From Cellvibrio sp. KY-GH-1 (GTDB taxonomy: Bacteria > Pseudomonadota > Gammaproteobacteria > Pseudomonadales > Cellvibrionaceae), in assembly GCF_008806975.1 (NCBI RefSeq), contig NZ_CP031728.1, positions 3,865,501 to 3,929,500 of the forward strand: a stretch of DNA of 64,000 nucleotides, read 5' to 3'. Positions within the stretch are counted from its first letter, which is position 1. Each line of letters opens with the position of its first letter. Shown piece by piece: positions 26,138-35,870 of the stretch. The notes below the pieces were generated by a model, which was not told where the DNA came from, did no database searches, and was given only the letters and a program-made list of their open reading frames with translations. The position numbers and the translations under genes are program-made.

Positions 26138-28542
26138 GAAAACAACCTCGCCTTAGCCTCATACATCACCTGCACTGGCACACCCACAGCACGTAAAGCA
26201 TGTAAACCGCCGGCCAATTTAATCTCCGGTACTTCCCACAGGCTGGGGCTTTCCAGCGCATCGGTGCCGCCTTGGGCAAACTGGTGGCCGAAGCCTTTTA
26301 GCACAACCGCTGCTTTACCATCCATGCCATTAAACCAATCGGCGTTGTGGCTGATAAAAAGTTCGCCGCGCTCGGGGCGTTTAAGGGCGCGGGCGTGGTA
26401 GCCGTGGTGGCCAAAAAAATCGTAGAGATCAAAATCATTCATCTTGTCTATTTCGCGGATTACTTCCGGGCTGAAGTTGTCGCCCAGCAAATGATCAATT
26501 AATTGACGGCGCTTTTGGGTTTCAATCCATAGCGCGCGGAAATCGTCGAGGTTATGGGCTTCGCTCACTACCCGCTGAATCACTTCGCGGCGGTATTCAT
26601 CCACCGGAATGGGTGTATCGCGGCCTTCGCGTTGCACAAGAATAAAACGGCCTTGCGGATTTACGACAACATACTGGCCTTGCATTTCAGCTACCGCTGG
26701 GCCGTTATCGCCACCACCTTCACCGTCGCCACCCTCGTTGTCACCGCCTTTGCTGCCGGAGCCTGGGCGCGGCGGTTTGGTAATAAAGTCGGTGCCGAAT
26801 AACTGGGTTACATCGGTGTAGTCGTAGAGCCAGAATTTGTATTTTTGGGTTTCTTCGTGAATGCGCGTACCGCGCCCAACCATTTGGTAAAACTTGATGG
26901 GCGATTGCAGGTAGCGGAAAAACACCACGGCATTCAGGCGTTCGATATCTACACCCGCTTCCAATAAATCCACTGTGCAGGCAATAAAGGCGCGCTCGCC
27001 GGAACCGCGCATGGGTTCGATCATGTCGGAGCCGTTATTGGTGCCACCCATGCATTTAAAGGCGTAGTGGTCTTTGGGTGTTTGGCCTTGTGCTTTGCAC
27101 CAATGCACATACAGGTTATTCATCTGCTGGGCCACGCGGTCGGCATGGATTTCGCGGGTGCAGAAGATAATGACTTTCTGTTCAGGCCCGCCGTTTTCGC
27201 ACAGTAGTTTAAACAGGTCGGCGCACATCTTGGGCGTGCGCAGTTCGATAAACAGCTCGTTATCGAAATCTTTACCGGTGTATTCGTTTTTCGTGAGGTC
27301 GTCTTCGGTCAGTGGTAAGCCGGTTTTAATATCCTTCACACCCGCCTTGAGGATGTCCTCTTTGGTGAAGGTGGCGCTATCAATGCTGGCTTTGCGTTTA
27401 ACAATTTCACAGGCGGCGAGGTAGCCGTCTTCTTGCGCTTGAATCAAAGTGTATTCGTATACCGGCTCACCGAAATATTGGCGGTTGTTAGCTGTGATTT
27501 CCTGATCTTCCTTGCTCGCGTGTTTGGATTCTTCCAGCTTGCGCGGTGTGGCGGTTAAGCCGATGTGAATAGCATTGGGGTTGCGTTTGAGCACTTCTGA
27601 CCAGCGCCCCCAGGCGGAACGGTGGCATTCGTCAATAATAATCACGCTAAAAGCGTCTTCACCATAATGTTCAGACAGAAAGCTGGCGAAACCCTCATCG
27701 TCATCCAGCCCCAAGGTTTGATAGGTGGCAATATGAATGCGAGCATTGGCGGCGGCATTACTACCTTTCTCAGTGCGCACTATGCGGGCGTTATCGCCAA
27801 AGGCCGCTTTAAGTTTGCTGTAGGCTTGTTCACGTAATTCATCGCGATCACATAAAAATAATGCCGGTTTAGGTAACTGCCCTGCCTGACTCATTCGCCA
27901 CAGCAGATTGGTGGCAATAATGGTTTTGCCAGCGCCAGTTGCAAGCGTGAGCAGTACCCGCGGTGCATTACCGGCTTGCTGATCGAGCAGGATTTTTTCA
28001 AAGGCGGCGCGGATGGCAGCATCTTGGTAGTAGCGCGATAGTGACCAAGCCGGACTGTCTGCCTGAAACAACATGGCGGCAGCAGGTTGGCTCAGATTGA
28101 TGCCAGCGTCTTTGGCGTAGCGCGCCGTTAAGTCGGTATGAGGAGGAAAGTCTGCAAACGCAAAGGGGCCGCCCTGCAAACTGGTAATGCAATCAAACTC
28201 GCCATAGCGGTGACCATTGGTGGAAAACACGTACTTCACATCAAAGCGTTGGCAATCGGCATAGCCTTTGGCCTGTTGCATACCTTTGAGTGGATCTTCA
28301 CTTTCTTTCTTGGCTTCGAGTACAGCAACCGGGAGCGGCTTGGGCATATCGCCCACCTTCACGCACAGCAAATAATCGGTGCGGCCAGGGCCTTTGCGGC
28401 GGCGGCCTTTAGCGCCGCTAGGTTCAACCGAAGCAGGCGTTAAAATGGTTTCGAGGGTGATGCGGTCTTTACTCACATAACCTTTTTTACGCAATACCGG
28501 GTCAATCAGGTGATAGCGGGTTTCCGCTTCATTCATGCTCAT
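26134..28542 (-). CDS. hsdR: Type I restriction enzyme, subunit R
   Basis: Motor and nuclease subunit that translocates DNA with ATP and cuts unmodified DNA. The 802-residue product has an N-terminal PD-(D/E)xK nuclease (RTDYLL then VLEAKKE). The helicase motifs are TGAGKT (Walker A), DECHRS (DEAD-like box) and LTATPR. A second helicase domain ends with QMVGRGTRIHE (motif VI). A Gly/Asp-rich linker at about 610-630 precedes the C-terminal HsdM-contact domain. The start is ATG at 28542, or at 28536, which fits the GGGGAG spacing better. It is the first gene of the operon. Confidence 0.95.
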   Translation of the reverse strand: MSMNEAETRYHLIDPVLRKKGYVSKDRITLETILTPASVEPSGAKGRRRKGPGRTDYLLCVKVGDMPKPLPVAVLEAKKESEDPLKGMQQAKGYADCQRFDVKYVFSTNGHRYGEFDCITSLQGGPFAFADFPPHTDLTARYAKDAGINLSQPAAAMLFQADSPAWSLSRYYQDAAIRAAFEKILLDQQAGNAPRVLLTLATGAGKTIIATNLLWRMSQAGQLPKPALFLCDRDELREQAYSKLKAAFGDNARIVRTEKGSNAAANARIHIATYQTLGLDDDEGFASFLSEHYGEDAFSVIIIDECHRSAWGRWSEVLKRNPNAIHIGLTATPRKLEESKHASKEDQEITANNRQYFGEPVYEYTLIQAQEDGYLAACEIVKRKASIDSATFTKEDILKAGVKDIKTGLPLTEDDLTKNEYTGKDFDNELFIELRTPKMCADLFKLLCENGGPEQKVIIFCTREIHADRVAQQMNNLYVHWCKAQGQTPKDHYAFKCMGGTNNGSDMIEPMRGSGERAFIACTVDLLEAGVDIERLNAVVFFRYLQSPIKFYQMVGRGTRIHEETQKYKFWLYDYTDVTQLFGTDFITKPPRPGSGSKGGDNEGGDGEGGGDNGPAVAEMQGQYVVVNPQGRFILVQREGRDTPIPVDEYRREVIQRVVSEAHNLDDFRALWIETQKRRQLIDHLLGDNFSPEVIREIDKMNDFDLYDFFGHHGYHARALKRPERGELFISHNADWFNGMDGKAAVVLKGFGHQFAQGGTDALESPSLWEVPEIKLAGGLHALRAVGVPVQVMYEAKARLFS

Positions 28543-28633
28543 CAACTCCCCCCACTTTTTTGCATTGCGCCACTTAAATTGCTTCGCAGTCTACCCAGTT
28601 GAACCCCAATCGGCCAGTTAACAAATTCCATGC

Positions 28634-28667
28634 AAAAAAAAGCCCGGCGAGCCTGCGCTTGCCGGGC
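28634..28667 (-). terminator. Intrinsic terminator of the pectate lyase/methylesterase gene
   Basis: The stem GCCCGGC / GCCGGGC is followed on the minus strand by eight T. It lies about 20 bases after the stop of the 1960-residue protein gene and ahead of the hsdR promoter region. Confidence 0.92.
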
Positions 28668-28685
28668 CAAGGGAACACCATGGAG

Positions 28686-31600
28686 TTAACGGGTGATATC
28701 AACTTGCCAAATACGGATGCCGCCGCCGCTGTCACCATTGCGGCTCATCAGGATAAATAACTCTGATACGGTCGGATCAGTAATGGTCGCTGTCAGGGTC
28801 GTTTTCGCTGGATTGCTGCAAGAAGTCCCTACTTTCCAGGTTTTTCCGGTTTGATCAACTATTGCCACCTGGCCATTTTGACAAGCGCCGGCAGCCGTTG
28901 CGCTGCCGTTGGAATAAGTAACCGTTAAAGTCACCGGGGTTGCCGCCGGAGTGAATGGCACAGAGATAAAGCGGGTCACACCTCCCGCCGTATTGAGCGC
29001 AGATGGGTTTACCTGAGTGCCGCCTTCAACGAAAGTGACTGGCGCCACAACTGTGTCATCTTTTGCCGAGGTGCCGTTGTAGTTAACGGCGTATTCGGTG
29101 CCGGCACTGTTCAGATGCAAGCGCAGACTTCCCGCCGTGGAGGAGTAGAACTTGATCCCCCCAATGGTGACCGGCGAGGCGGTCAGATTGAAGTTGGCAT
29201 TGTTATTGGTCGCTGGCGCGGCCGCTACAGCGGATTGCAATTCCGTATAGGTTGGCAGCCAGCTGGTAGTCACAGGTACATATACAGAACTGGCGGAAGA
29301 GCTGGCTTCACTGCTGGATATGGCCGAGCTGGCTTCACTGCTGGCTTCAGAGCTAGCCACAGCGCTCGAACTGCTCTCGCTGCTGGCGGCGGCGCTGGAA
29401 CTGCTGGCACTGCTCGACTCAGGCGCACTGCTGCTTGAAACCACTATGGCACTGCTCGCTGCTTCACTGGAACTCACTGCGCTGGACGAGCTGCTTGATG
29501 AGCTGCTCACGCCATAGTTCAAACAGTCGGTGGAATCCGCCGGCAGCGGGTTCCAGCCGGCGCTGGAGTTGTAAGCGGCAAACACCTGCGCGCGATTGCA
29601 GTAGCTGTTGATGATCTCGCCAAAGGACAACTGGTAGCTGGCACTGACGCGCTGGCTGACATCCAAAGTGGTGCCGCCCATATCCATGCTGCCGTACTCG
29701 CGCCAGCCGCTGGTGGCTGTGGCCGTCGCCGGGTTAGGCATAGGGTTGATGTTCCAACCGGCGGGATTGATATGCACATCCATTTTGGTGTTCACAAACA
29801 CTATGTTGTCGAAGAAGCTCACGCTGCCGCCGCTGCGCGCCAACCAGGTAACGCCATCCGCCACTGTGTGACCGAGCGGGCCGGCGCCACGGGTAAGGCT
29901 GGAGTTGAGGAACACAAAGCCCTTATCCGCCGCCGATAGGGTGCGCGCCTGCAGGATATAGCCGCCGCTGCCATTGCCGCGAGAGTCGCCGAGGGTGCGA
30001 ATCTCACTCTCTTCAAACAGCGCTGCGCGGTTATTGCCCCATATAAAGTCCACGTTACCGGCGATCAGGCTGCGGTAGAACCAGCTGTAGCCTTTCACCT
30101 GGATGGTGTCCTGCTCCGAAATAAAGGTCGCGTTAGTAGCAATCAGACGACCGGCATCGTTATTGAAGTAGATCACTTCTGCCTGGCCACCCGAGCCAAT
30201 CAAGGTATCGTTTTTGAGGGTCAAACTGTCCAGCTTGAGCAAGTCCGAAGTTTCCACTAGGAACACGCTGCGACCACCCGCCGGCGAACCCGCCGCCTGG
30301 CTGGCGCCAGTCCCCGAATTGACGCCTTCGCTGTTGGTGTAGTGGATAACTACGCCGTTACGACTTTCACCCTGCAGCATGAGGTTGTTCTTACCGCGCA
30401 GGAACAACAGCTCGCGATAGTCGCCATTTTTCACGCTGATGGTCGCGGGGGTGTCTTTCGCCACCGTTTGCACCACATGGTTAATTGCGCCCTGAACCGT
30501 GCGGAAATCGGCGCTGCCAGTGTCATCCACAGTCACATCGCCGGTCGCGGGCGCCGCGGTTTTGGTGGTGAAGCTCCAACCCGCTGCCTTGCCCAGGCCC
30601 ACAAAGGCTGTGCCATTCAGGCTGGCACCGGTCACTACGCCATCAGCAATGGCCACATAGTAAGCCGTGTTATAGGCTAACTTGGCGTTATCCAGCGCGA
30701 TTGTGAGGGTATTTCCGCTGATTGAGAGTGGATTGGTCTTAACAATACGGTAGATGCCCTGACCGCTGTAGCCCAGGCTATCGGTATTGCCGGTCAGGGT
30801 GATGGTATCCACGATCGAGTCATCGCTGACCTTGAAGATACGGATGCGACCAGTGCTGCCCAATACCGGCGGCGCGTCAAAGGTGATCGACAGGCGCGTA
30901 TCCACATAGGCATTGGCTTCCGCCACCGCCGGATCAACGCGCCCGCTCAGGTCATACGTCTGGCTCGGCTGGACGAACTGGGGCGCAATGGTGGCCAAAA
31001 TTGTGTGGGTCTTGCTCGAGTCGGAACCGCTGGTGAGGGTGATACTGGCAGTGCCCGCACCCACCGGATTGAGGCTGACCTGATTGCCGCTGATGCTCAC
31101 ATCCACCACCGAGGTATCACTGGATACCGCAGTAAAAGTGTCGGTAGCGCCCAGGCTGTCTTTGGCGGTGACGGTGACTGCGTAAGGCAGGTCGCCCGCC
31201 TCTGCAGAGTAAGTGGTCGCTAGCGGCGAAACCGTGAACTGCACTGGTTTCACATCGGGATTGCCCACTTTCACATCGTCGATTTCAAAGGACTTGTTGG
31301 TGGTGTAAAGGCCGATCATACCGGCGTTGGCGAAGCTGGTATCTGTGCCGCTGATCACTGGCTGGCCATTGAGGTAGACCACAATGGAGCTGCCCTTCAT
31401 TTCCATCCGCACTGTGTACCAGACGCCATCGGTGCCGCCAGTAGTGCCCTGCTCGATCGGGGTGTTGTAGCGCGCGAAAATGTTGTCGGTAAAGGTGCCC
31501 GCCACCATCTTGCCAATCGCCACACGGGTGCTGGTGGTAGAACCCTGCACGTTAAAGCCGGCGCCATACCAGTTATTGGCATCCTGAGCGCGCGCGATGA

Positions 31601-34568
31601 GGTAGAGCTGTTTGTTACCCGTTGTCGAATTGTTGCGCGGGCGGATTCTTGCCTCTACGTAATAATCACCACTGGTCACACCGGTAAAAGCCGCTGGTTT
31701 TACCAGTGCCAATACGCCACCTGCACTGGCGGCGGTATAGCGCAACATCTGGTTGCTGTTCTGGGTAAACAGATCAAATACCCCGGTGGGGCCTGCGACC
31801 GGCAACAGGTTCCAGTTACTGGCGCTTGAGGCAGCAAAGTCATCGCAGAAATACACATCCGCGCCACAGTTCATAACGATAGGAGCCTCTGAAGAAGAAG
31901 CCGACGATGAACTATTGCTGGAACCCGAGGAGCCACCACCTAAGGGGGCAGAAGACGCTGAACCACCGGCAACCGATGACGCGCTGCTACTTGAAGAAGG
32001 CGCAGGTTTGGTCAGGTTGGCGCAATCCGCACAGAGGCCGGCACCGGCCCCCGCGATAATTGCGTCGCGCAGACCGTTGGTGCCATCCAGGGTATAGCTG
32101 TAGTAGCTAGACGGCATCCAATAGGTCTGGGCTGAATTAAGTACCAGCGGTGTGGTTTGCGCAGCGGCATTGGCCACGGCGGCGGCCATGATATCTACCG
32201 GTGCACCGTTCAACAGGCTGCCGGTTTCGTAGAAGAGCGTGGAACAGTCGGCATCGGTATAGCTGGCCGCCTTACAGGCGTTGATCACACTGCTGGTGGC
32301 TTTGAAGCTGACACTGTAAAGGTTTTCCACCGTTGCCTGCACGCCATCGGTAGAGGCGGCTATCTCAAACACGTTGCTCTCGGCGTAAAGCTTGCCAAAT
32401 TGACCGGTCGCCATACCTACACTGAAACCGTAGTGGCGATCCACGTCAGTTGGCTTGAGCTGGCCGTCATAAAGGTTGTTGTACAGATGCACCATGCCCA
32501 TGCGCACGCGCGGCAAGCGCTGGGTCACATCTTTGAAGTAGTTGTGATGCATGGTCAGCTTAAGGAACTTGGGCCCGTTGTCCGCGGCGATGGTGTCCGA
32601 ACTGCCCACCAGGTGGGTCTTGTCGTGATCGTGCACATAGTTGTAGGACAGGGTCACGTAGTTGGCGTTTTTGCTCACATCCACCGCGCCATCGTGATGC
32701 TGGACTTTCATTTCCGGCAGGTTGTAAGGCGCGGCAAATACCGGCGGATACAACTTGTCGTGGTTGGCACCATCGCTGAAGCTACAGTGGTCGATCCACA
32801 CATGGGTCGCGCCATCGACGCTGATATTGTCGTAGAGCGAGTTCCAGCGGCCGCCGCTGTCGGTAGGGTCCCACTGCGGAAACATATCGAAGGCATCTTC
32901 GAAGTGGACGTTGCGAATGATGATGTTGTCGTAGGGAGGGCTCAGGCGCACATGGCCGCGCACAATCTTGGCGTTGTTGTTCTTGCCAATAATGGTGGTG
33001 TTGGAACCCACTTTAATCTGGACCACGGCTTTTTGCTTGTTAGAAGCGCAGACGCGTGCAGTTTCCAGATCGCCCGATACCGCCTTGGTGCCCCAGGCGC
33101 CATTGGGATCGTAGAAGTTTTTGTAGTCTTCGAAGTTGTAAGCCACCTTGATACTGGTGCCATCAATCGGGCAGATGTAATCCGCTTCGGTCTGCTCCAT
33201 CAGCGCCTTGTTCATATTCAGATTTACGGTGCCATCGATATAGATAATTTTGGGCGTGGTATCCACAGTACCGGTAAAGCTGCCGTCGTTGTTGATTACC
33301 AAATTGGTATAGAGCGCCGCGAGCAATTCGTTGCGGTTAGTCACTGTATAAGTATGAGCAGCATCCGCCGTCACACCACCGGTGGTTCCTGCGTGACCAA
33401 GATTGTTAGTACCCACTGACGCCCAACCGTTAGCGGCGTCAAAGGCGCTTGGGGCGATGCTCGATTGGGCACTTGTAGATGCCACCACCGCTGCGGACGA
33501 AACCGCTTCAGAGGACGCCGCCGTGGAAGACGGCGCTACTACTGGCTCGCTGGACGCCGCGACTGAAGACGGAGTCACTGATGCAGCGACCGAAGAGGCC
33601 GGTACGGAAGACGCAACCACTTCCGATGTACTCGAGGCAGCGATGGACGAAGGTGTCACTGATGCTGCAACAGACGAAGCAGGTGTCGAAGATGCTACAA
33701 CTACTGGTGTACTTGAGGCAGCAACCGAAGCCGCTACCGAAGACGGTGTCACTGATGCCGCAACAGACGAAGCAATCGATGAGGGCGCAAGGCTGGAAGT
33801 ACTGCTCGACACAGCAGGCGTACTGCTCTGGCCAGATGAGCTGCTTGGCACCACCACCGGCGCTGAACTCTGTCCGGCGGAACTGCTGTTCTCTTCAATC
33901 GGCACACCGATTACCACCAGGGTATCGCGCAAATGGGTCAACGCCTGCTGCACTGACACTACCGAGGTGGTTACCGAACCGGAATTGGCGATCAGATTAG
34001 TCACCGCCGGCGAGGCCGCAAACTGAGTCAGGCTCAGGTTGAAATCCACTGGCGCCGCTGCCTGGGCTGCCGTAGGGCTAATAGTGATCCCGTTGGCCGG
34101 ATTACCATCGGTATCCAGGGATTGCAGTAAACGGGCGATGTTCAACACGACGGGTGACGCCGGGTTCAGGGTCTGCGCCATATCCAGCGGCGTCACCGTA
34201 CCCTTGGCAGGTACGGGCGGAAATACCAGATCGCCAATAAAGAAAGTCACTGTCTCGCCGGGCAAATAATTAAATTCGCCGCGCGCATTGGTTACGCCAC
34301 TTTGGGTTTCAGTGCGATAGCCAATCCCCGCCACCAAAGCATCTACCAATACGCCCACTATCGGCGTTGGATTGGGGTTGGTCGCAGCACTGGACTGGGT
34401 TTGCGCAACACTCGATTGGGCCGGCGTTGAACTGGCCTCCACCGGTGCACTCGACTGGGTATTGCCCGTGGGCGTAGAACTGGTTGGTGAGCCGCCTTTT
34501 TTGGAATCACCGCCACAGGCGGACAACACCAAGGCCAGACTCAGAATCGTCAGCAATTGGGTCTTCAT
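28686..34568 (-). CDS. Lipoprotein fusing PL1 pectate lyase and CE8 pectin methylesterase
   Basis: The 1960-residue surface lipoprotein has its lipid site at Cys18 (LSAC). Domain order: an N-terminal lipoprotein-type domain (about 70-210); a Ser/Ala/Val-rich linker (about 215-375); a PL1 lyase (about 378-820) with HVWIDHCSFSDG, VTLSYNYVHDHDK and QRLPRVRMG; a serine linker (845-895); a concanavalin-like domain (about 903-1103); a Big2-like domain (to about 1196); an SbsA/Big5-like domain (to about 1336). A CE8 esterase (about 1341-1683) follows with GDYRE, EQDTIQV and NVDFIWGN. A serine linker and a probable binding domain (1763-1960) end it. The esterase would remove methyl groups and the lyase would cut the product, both held at the outer surface. 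Confidence 0.93.
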   Translation of the reverse strand: MKTQLLTILSLALVLSACGGDSKKGGSPTSSTPTGNTQSSAPVEASSTPAQSSVAQTQSSAATNPNPTPIVGVLVDALVAGIGYRTETQSGVTNARGEFNYLPGETVTFFIGDLVFPPVPAKGTVTPLDMAQTLNPASPVVLNIARLLQSLDTDGNPANGITISPTAAQAAAPVDFNLSLTQFAASPAVTNLIANSGSVTTSVVSVQQALTHLRDTLVVIGVPIEENSSSAGQSSAPVVVPSSSSGQSSTPAVSSSTSSLAPSSIASSVAASVTPSSVAASVAASSTPVVVASSTPASSVAASVTPSSIAASSTSEVVASSVPASSVAASVTPSSVAASSEPVVAPSSTAASSEAVSSAAVVASTSAQSSIAPSAFDAANGWASVGTNNLGHAGTTGGVTADAAHTYTVTNRNELLAALYTNLVINNDGSFTGTVDTTPKIIYIDGTVNLNMNKALMEQTEADYICPIDGTSIKVAYNFEDYKNFYDPNGAWGTKAVSGDLETARVCASNKQKAVVQIKVGSNTTIIGKNNNAKIVRGHVRLSPPYDNIIIRNVHFEDAFDMFPQWDPTDSGGRWNSLYDNISVDGATHVWIDHCSFSDGANHDKLYPPVFAAPYNLPEMKVQHHDGAVDVSKNANYVTLSYNYVHDHDKTHLVGSSDTIAADNGPKFLKLTMHHNYFKDVTQRLPRVRMGMVHLYNNLYDGQLKPTDVDRHYGFSVGMATGQFGKLYAESNVFEIAASTDGVQATVENLYSVSFKATSSVINACKAASYTDADCSTLFYETGSLLNGAPVDIMAAAVANAAAQTTPLVLNSAQTYWMPSSYYSYTLDGTNGLRDAIIAGAGAGLCADCANLTKPAPSSSSSASSVAGGSASSAPLGGGSSGSSNSSSSASSSEAPIVMNCGADVYFCDDFAASSASNWNLLPVAGPTGVFDLFTQNSNQMLRYTAASAGGVLALVKPAAFTGVTSGDYYVEARIRPRNNSTTGNKQLYLIARAQDANNWYGAGFNVQGSTTSTRVAIGKMVAGTFTDNIFARYNTPIEQGTTGGTDGVWYTVRMEMKGSSIVVYLNGQPVISGTDTSFANAGMIGLYTTNKSFEIDDVKVGNPDVKPVQFTVSPLATTYSAEAGDLPYAVTVTAKDSLGATDTFTAVSSDTSVVDVSISGNQVSLNPVGAGTASITLTSGSDSSKTHTILATIAPQFVQPSQTYDLSGRVDPAVAEANAYVDTRLSITFDAPPVLGSTGRIRIFKVSDDSIVDTITLTGNTDSLGYSGQGIYRIVKTNPLSISGNTLTIALDNAKLAYNTAYYVAIADGVVTGASLNGTAFVGLGKAAGWSFTTKTAAPATGDVTVDDTGSADFRTVQGAINHVVQTVAKDTPATISVKNGDYRELLFLRGKNNLMLQGESRNGVVIHYTNSEGVNSGTGASQAAGSPAGGRSVFLVETSDLLKLDSLTLKNDTLIGSGGQAEVIYFNNDAGRLIATNATFISEQDTIQVKGYSWFYRSLIAGNVDFIWGNNRAALFEESEIRTLGDSRGNGSGGYILQARTLSAADKGFVFLNSSLTRGAGPLGHTVADGVTWLARSGGSVSFFDNIVFVNTKMDVHINPAGWNINPMPNPATATATSGWREYGSMDMGGTTLDVSQRVSASYQLSFGEIINSYCNRAQVFAAYNSSAGWNPLPADSTDCLNYGVSSSSSSSSSAVSSSEAASSAIVVSSSSAPESSSASSSSAAASSESSSSAVASSEASSEASSAISSSEASSSASSVYVPVTTSWLPTYTELQSAVAAAPATNNNANFNLTASPVTIGGIKFYSSTAGSLRLHLNSAGTEYAVNYNGTSAKDDTVVAPVTFVEGGTQVNPSALNTAGGVTRFISVPFTPAATPVTLTVTYSNGSATAAGACQNGQVAIVDQTGKTWKVGTSCSNPAKTTLTATITDPTVSELFILMSRNGDSGGGIRIWQVDITR
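33470..33840. repeat. Degenerate tandem repeats coding a Ser/Ala/Val/Thr linker
   Basis: Within the lipoprotein gene, short units recur. They translate as variants of SSVAASVTPSSVAAS and SSTPVVVASS. GAAGA/GCAAC-rich stretches recur at about 33550, 33600, 33650, 33700 and 33740. Slippage or recombination here would change linker length without hurting the domains. Confidence 0.7.
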
Positions 34569-35090
34569 AGTGCTCTCTCTTATCGTTATTTTTGGCCTGC
34601 GCTACAACCGCAGACAAAACAACACCGCCAGACATGCCAGCGATGGCCTCTGGTATCGACGCGATAAGTGAAAACACTGCCAATCTAAACTTTATATTAG
34701 GTCTGCCGGCAACGCGGTCAGCCTGAGCTCAAGGCCCAAATTTTTAAAAACACTGAAACCAGCAGACCCGGATGGGGCGCTGTTGACCGTATAGCAATTT
34801 GCCGTTGGAAGTGAGGCTTGGGCCTCTTGGAATAATCAGGTTCAATTCTGCATTTGCGATAACGTTAATCTTATTGGCGCAAATCAGGATGCAGTTGCTT
34901 GGCCTGAACACGGGCTTTGCAGCAAAGCCGTGACCTTTCTTGTGAAGGCGCTCGCATTTTAACCCCAAGGTTTTAATAAGCGCCAGCCCTTATGTCGTAC
35001 ATTTGTTAAACGATTGTGGAATAACAGCTCCAGGCAAATCCCTTGGCAACCCGCGCAGGGTTATAACAGGAGCAAATCGCCAGGCGTTGA
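34569..35090. other. Long intergenic region upstream of the lyase/esterase lipoprotein gene
   Basis: About 520 bases with no supported gene. It should carry the minus-strand promoter of the large lipoprotein gene. A hairpin with a single bulge lies at about 34909-34932 (GGCTTTGC / GCAAAGCC core). A 74-codon frame at 34744-34968 (-) has no family features and I do not call it. Confidence 0.5.
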
Positions 35091-35789
35091 TCAGGAGCGA
35101 ATAACCCGCACAAAATCATCTATCGCCTGCAACGCAGCCTGGGGTACAGATTGCAACAGAAAATGCTGGCAGTCAAAGCTGACCACTTTGGTGTTCGGTT
35201 TGATAGCCATAATTTTTTTCAGGTTCCATGCCGGTACAACAACGTCATAACGCGCGCGAAAATACACCAGCGGAATTTTTATTTGCACCAGTGCCACGCT
35301 TGCATCCACCGCCAGTGCCGCCCGGGTTCTGGCTGCCAACACTTCCGGCTTCACCTTTTGCATTTCCACACTCGCCGCCTTGAGCAAACTGGCATTAGTA
35401 CCATTGGATAATTTAATTCGCAGCGCATACAAAGGCCGCGCGAGCCGATAGATCACTGTCCAAGGCAAATAGCTGGCGAATTTCCAATAAGGGCCAGACA
35501 CAAAGGTCGCAACCAATACTGTGCCTATATGACCGGGAATATTTTGTGCGGATAAAAATATTGCGATTGGCCCGGAAAACGATTCGCCTACTAAAACAAA
35601 ATCGCCATCAATGCAGCGAATTTTTTCCAGCACGTCTTCCGTCAATTCTGCGTAGGTTTTAATTTCATCGACGGGGTAATCTATTACCACCACATAATCG
35701 TCGGTAGCGATTGAAAGTAACGGATCAAATAAACCAGCCGTGCCATTAAGGCCGGGCAATAACACCAGGGTTACTTTTTTATTTTCCAT
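35091..35789 (-). CDS. Alpha/beta-hydrolase fold protein
   Basis: Probable soluble esterase-like protein, 232 residues. The early strand is LVLLPGLNGTAGLFDPLL with an oxyanion-type loop. The nucleophile elbow is GESFSG (Ser at about 71). The acid is likely the Asp in FRARYDVVVP and the base the His in CQHFLLQSVP, so the triad is complete. No signal peptide is visible. The ATG at 35789 has AGGGGG six bases upstream and is preferred to a GTG two codons earlier. The substrate is unknown, and nothing in its position links it to pectin use. Confidence 0.88.
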   Translation of the reverse strand: MENKKVTLVLLPGLNGTAGLFDPLLSIATDDYVVVIDYPVDEIKTYAELTEDVLEKIRCIDGDFVLVGESFSGPIAIFLSAQNIPGHIGTVLVATFVSGPYWKFASYLPWTVIYRLARPLYALRIKLSNGTNASLLKAASVEMQKVKPEVLAARTRAALAVDASVALVQIKIPLVYFRARYDVVVPAWNLKKIMAIKPNTKVVSFDCQHFLLQSVPQAALQAIDDFVRVIRS

Positions 35790-35831
35790 TGCCACCCCCT
35801 GAATTATTCACAACTAGCTGTAACACGAGAT

Positions 35832-35870
35832 TCTATGTAATTCCAAAGTTGAACTTTGGAATTACATAGA
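35832..35870. repeat. Perfect 39-base palindrome with one-base centre
   Basis: TCTATGTAATTCCAAAGTT, then one G, then the exact reverse complement (19-base arms). The right arm contains the last codons and TAA stop of the antitoxin gene (stop 35862-35864). There is no T-run on either side, so it is a poor intrinsic terminator. Confidence 0.9.

Noticed and set aside
32157..33419. 420-codon plus-strand open frame opposite the PL1 domain
   Set aside because: It is the antisense of a clearly coding region with strong family motifs, and has no ribosome binding site or recognisable domain.
33470..33840. Possible CRISPR-like or satellite array
   Set aside because: Units are degenerate, in frame and coding for a linker; there are no unique spacers.
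33403..34026. Acidic Ala/Thr/Glu-rich frame of 207 codons
   Set aside because: Antisense of the serine-rich linker repeats.
34744..34968. 74-codon minus-strand frame in the long gap
   Set aside because: No ribosome binding site, no family pattern; lies in a probable promoter region.
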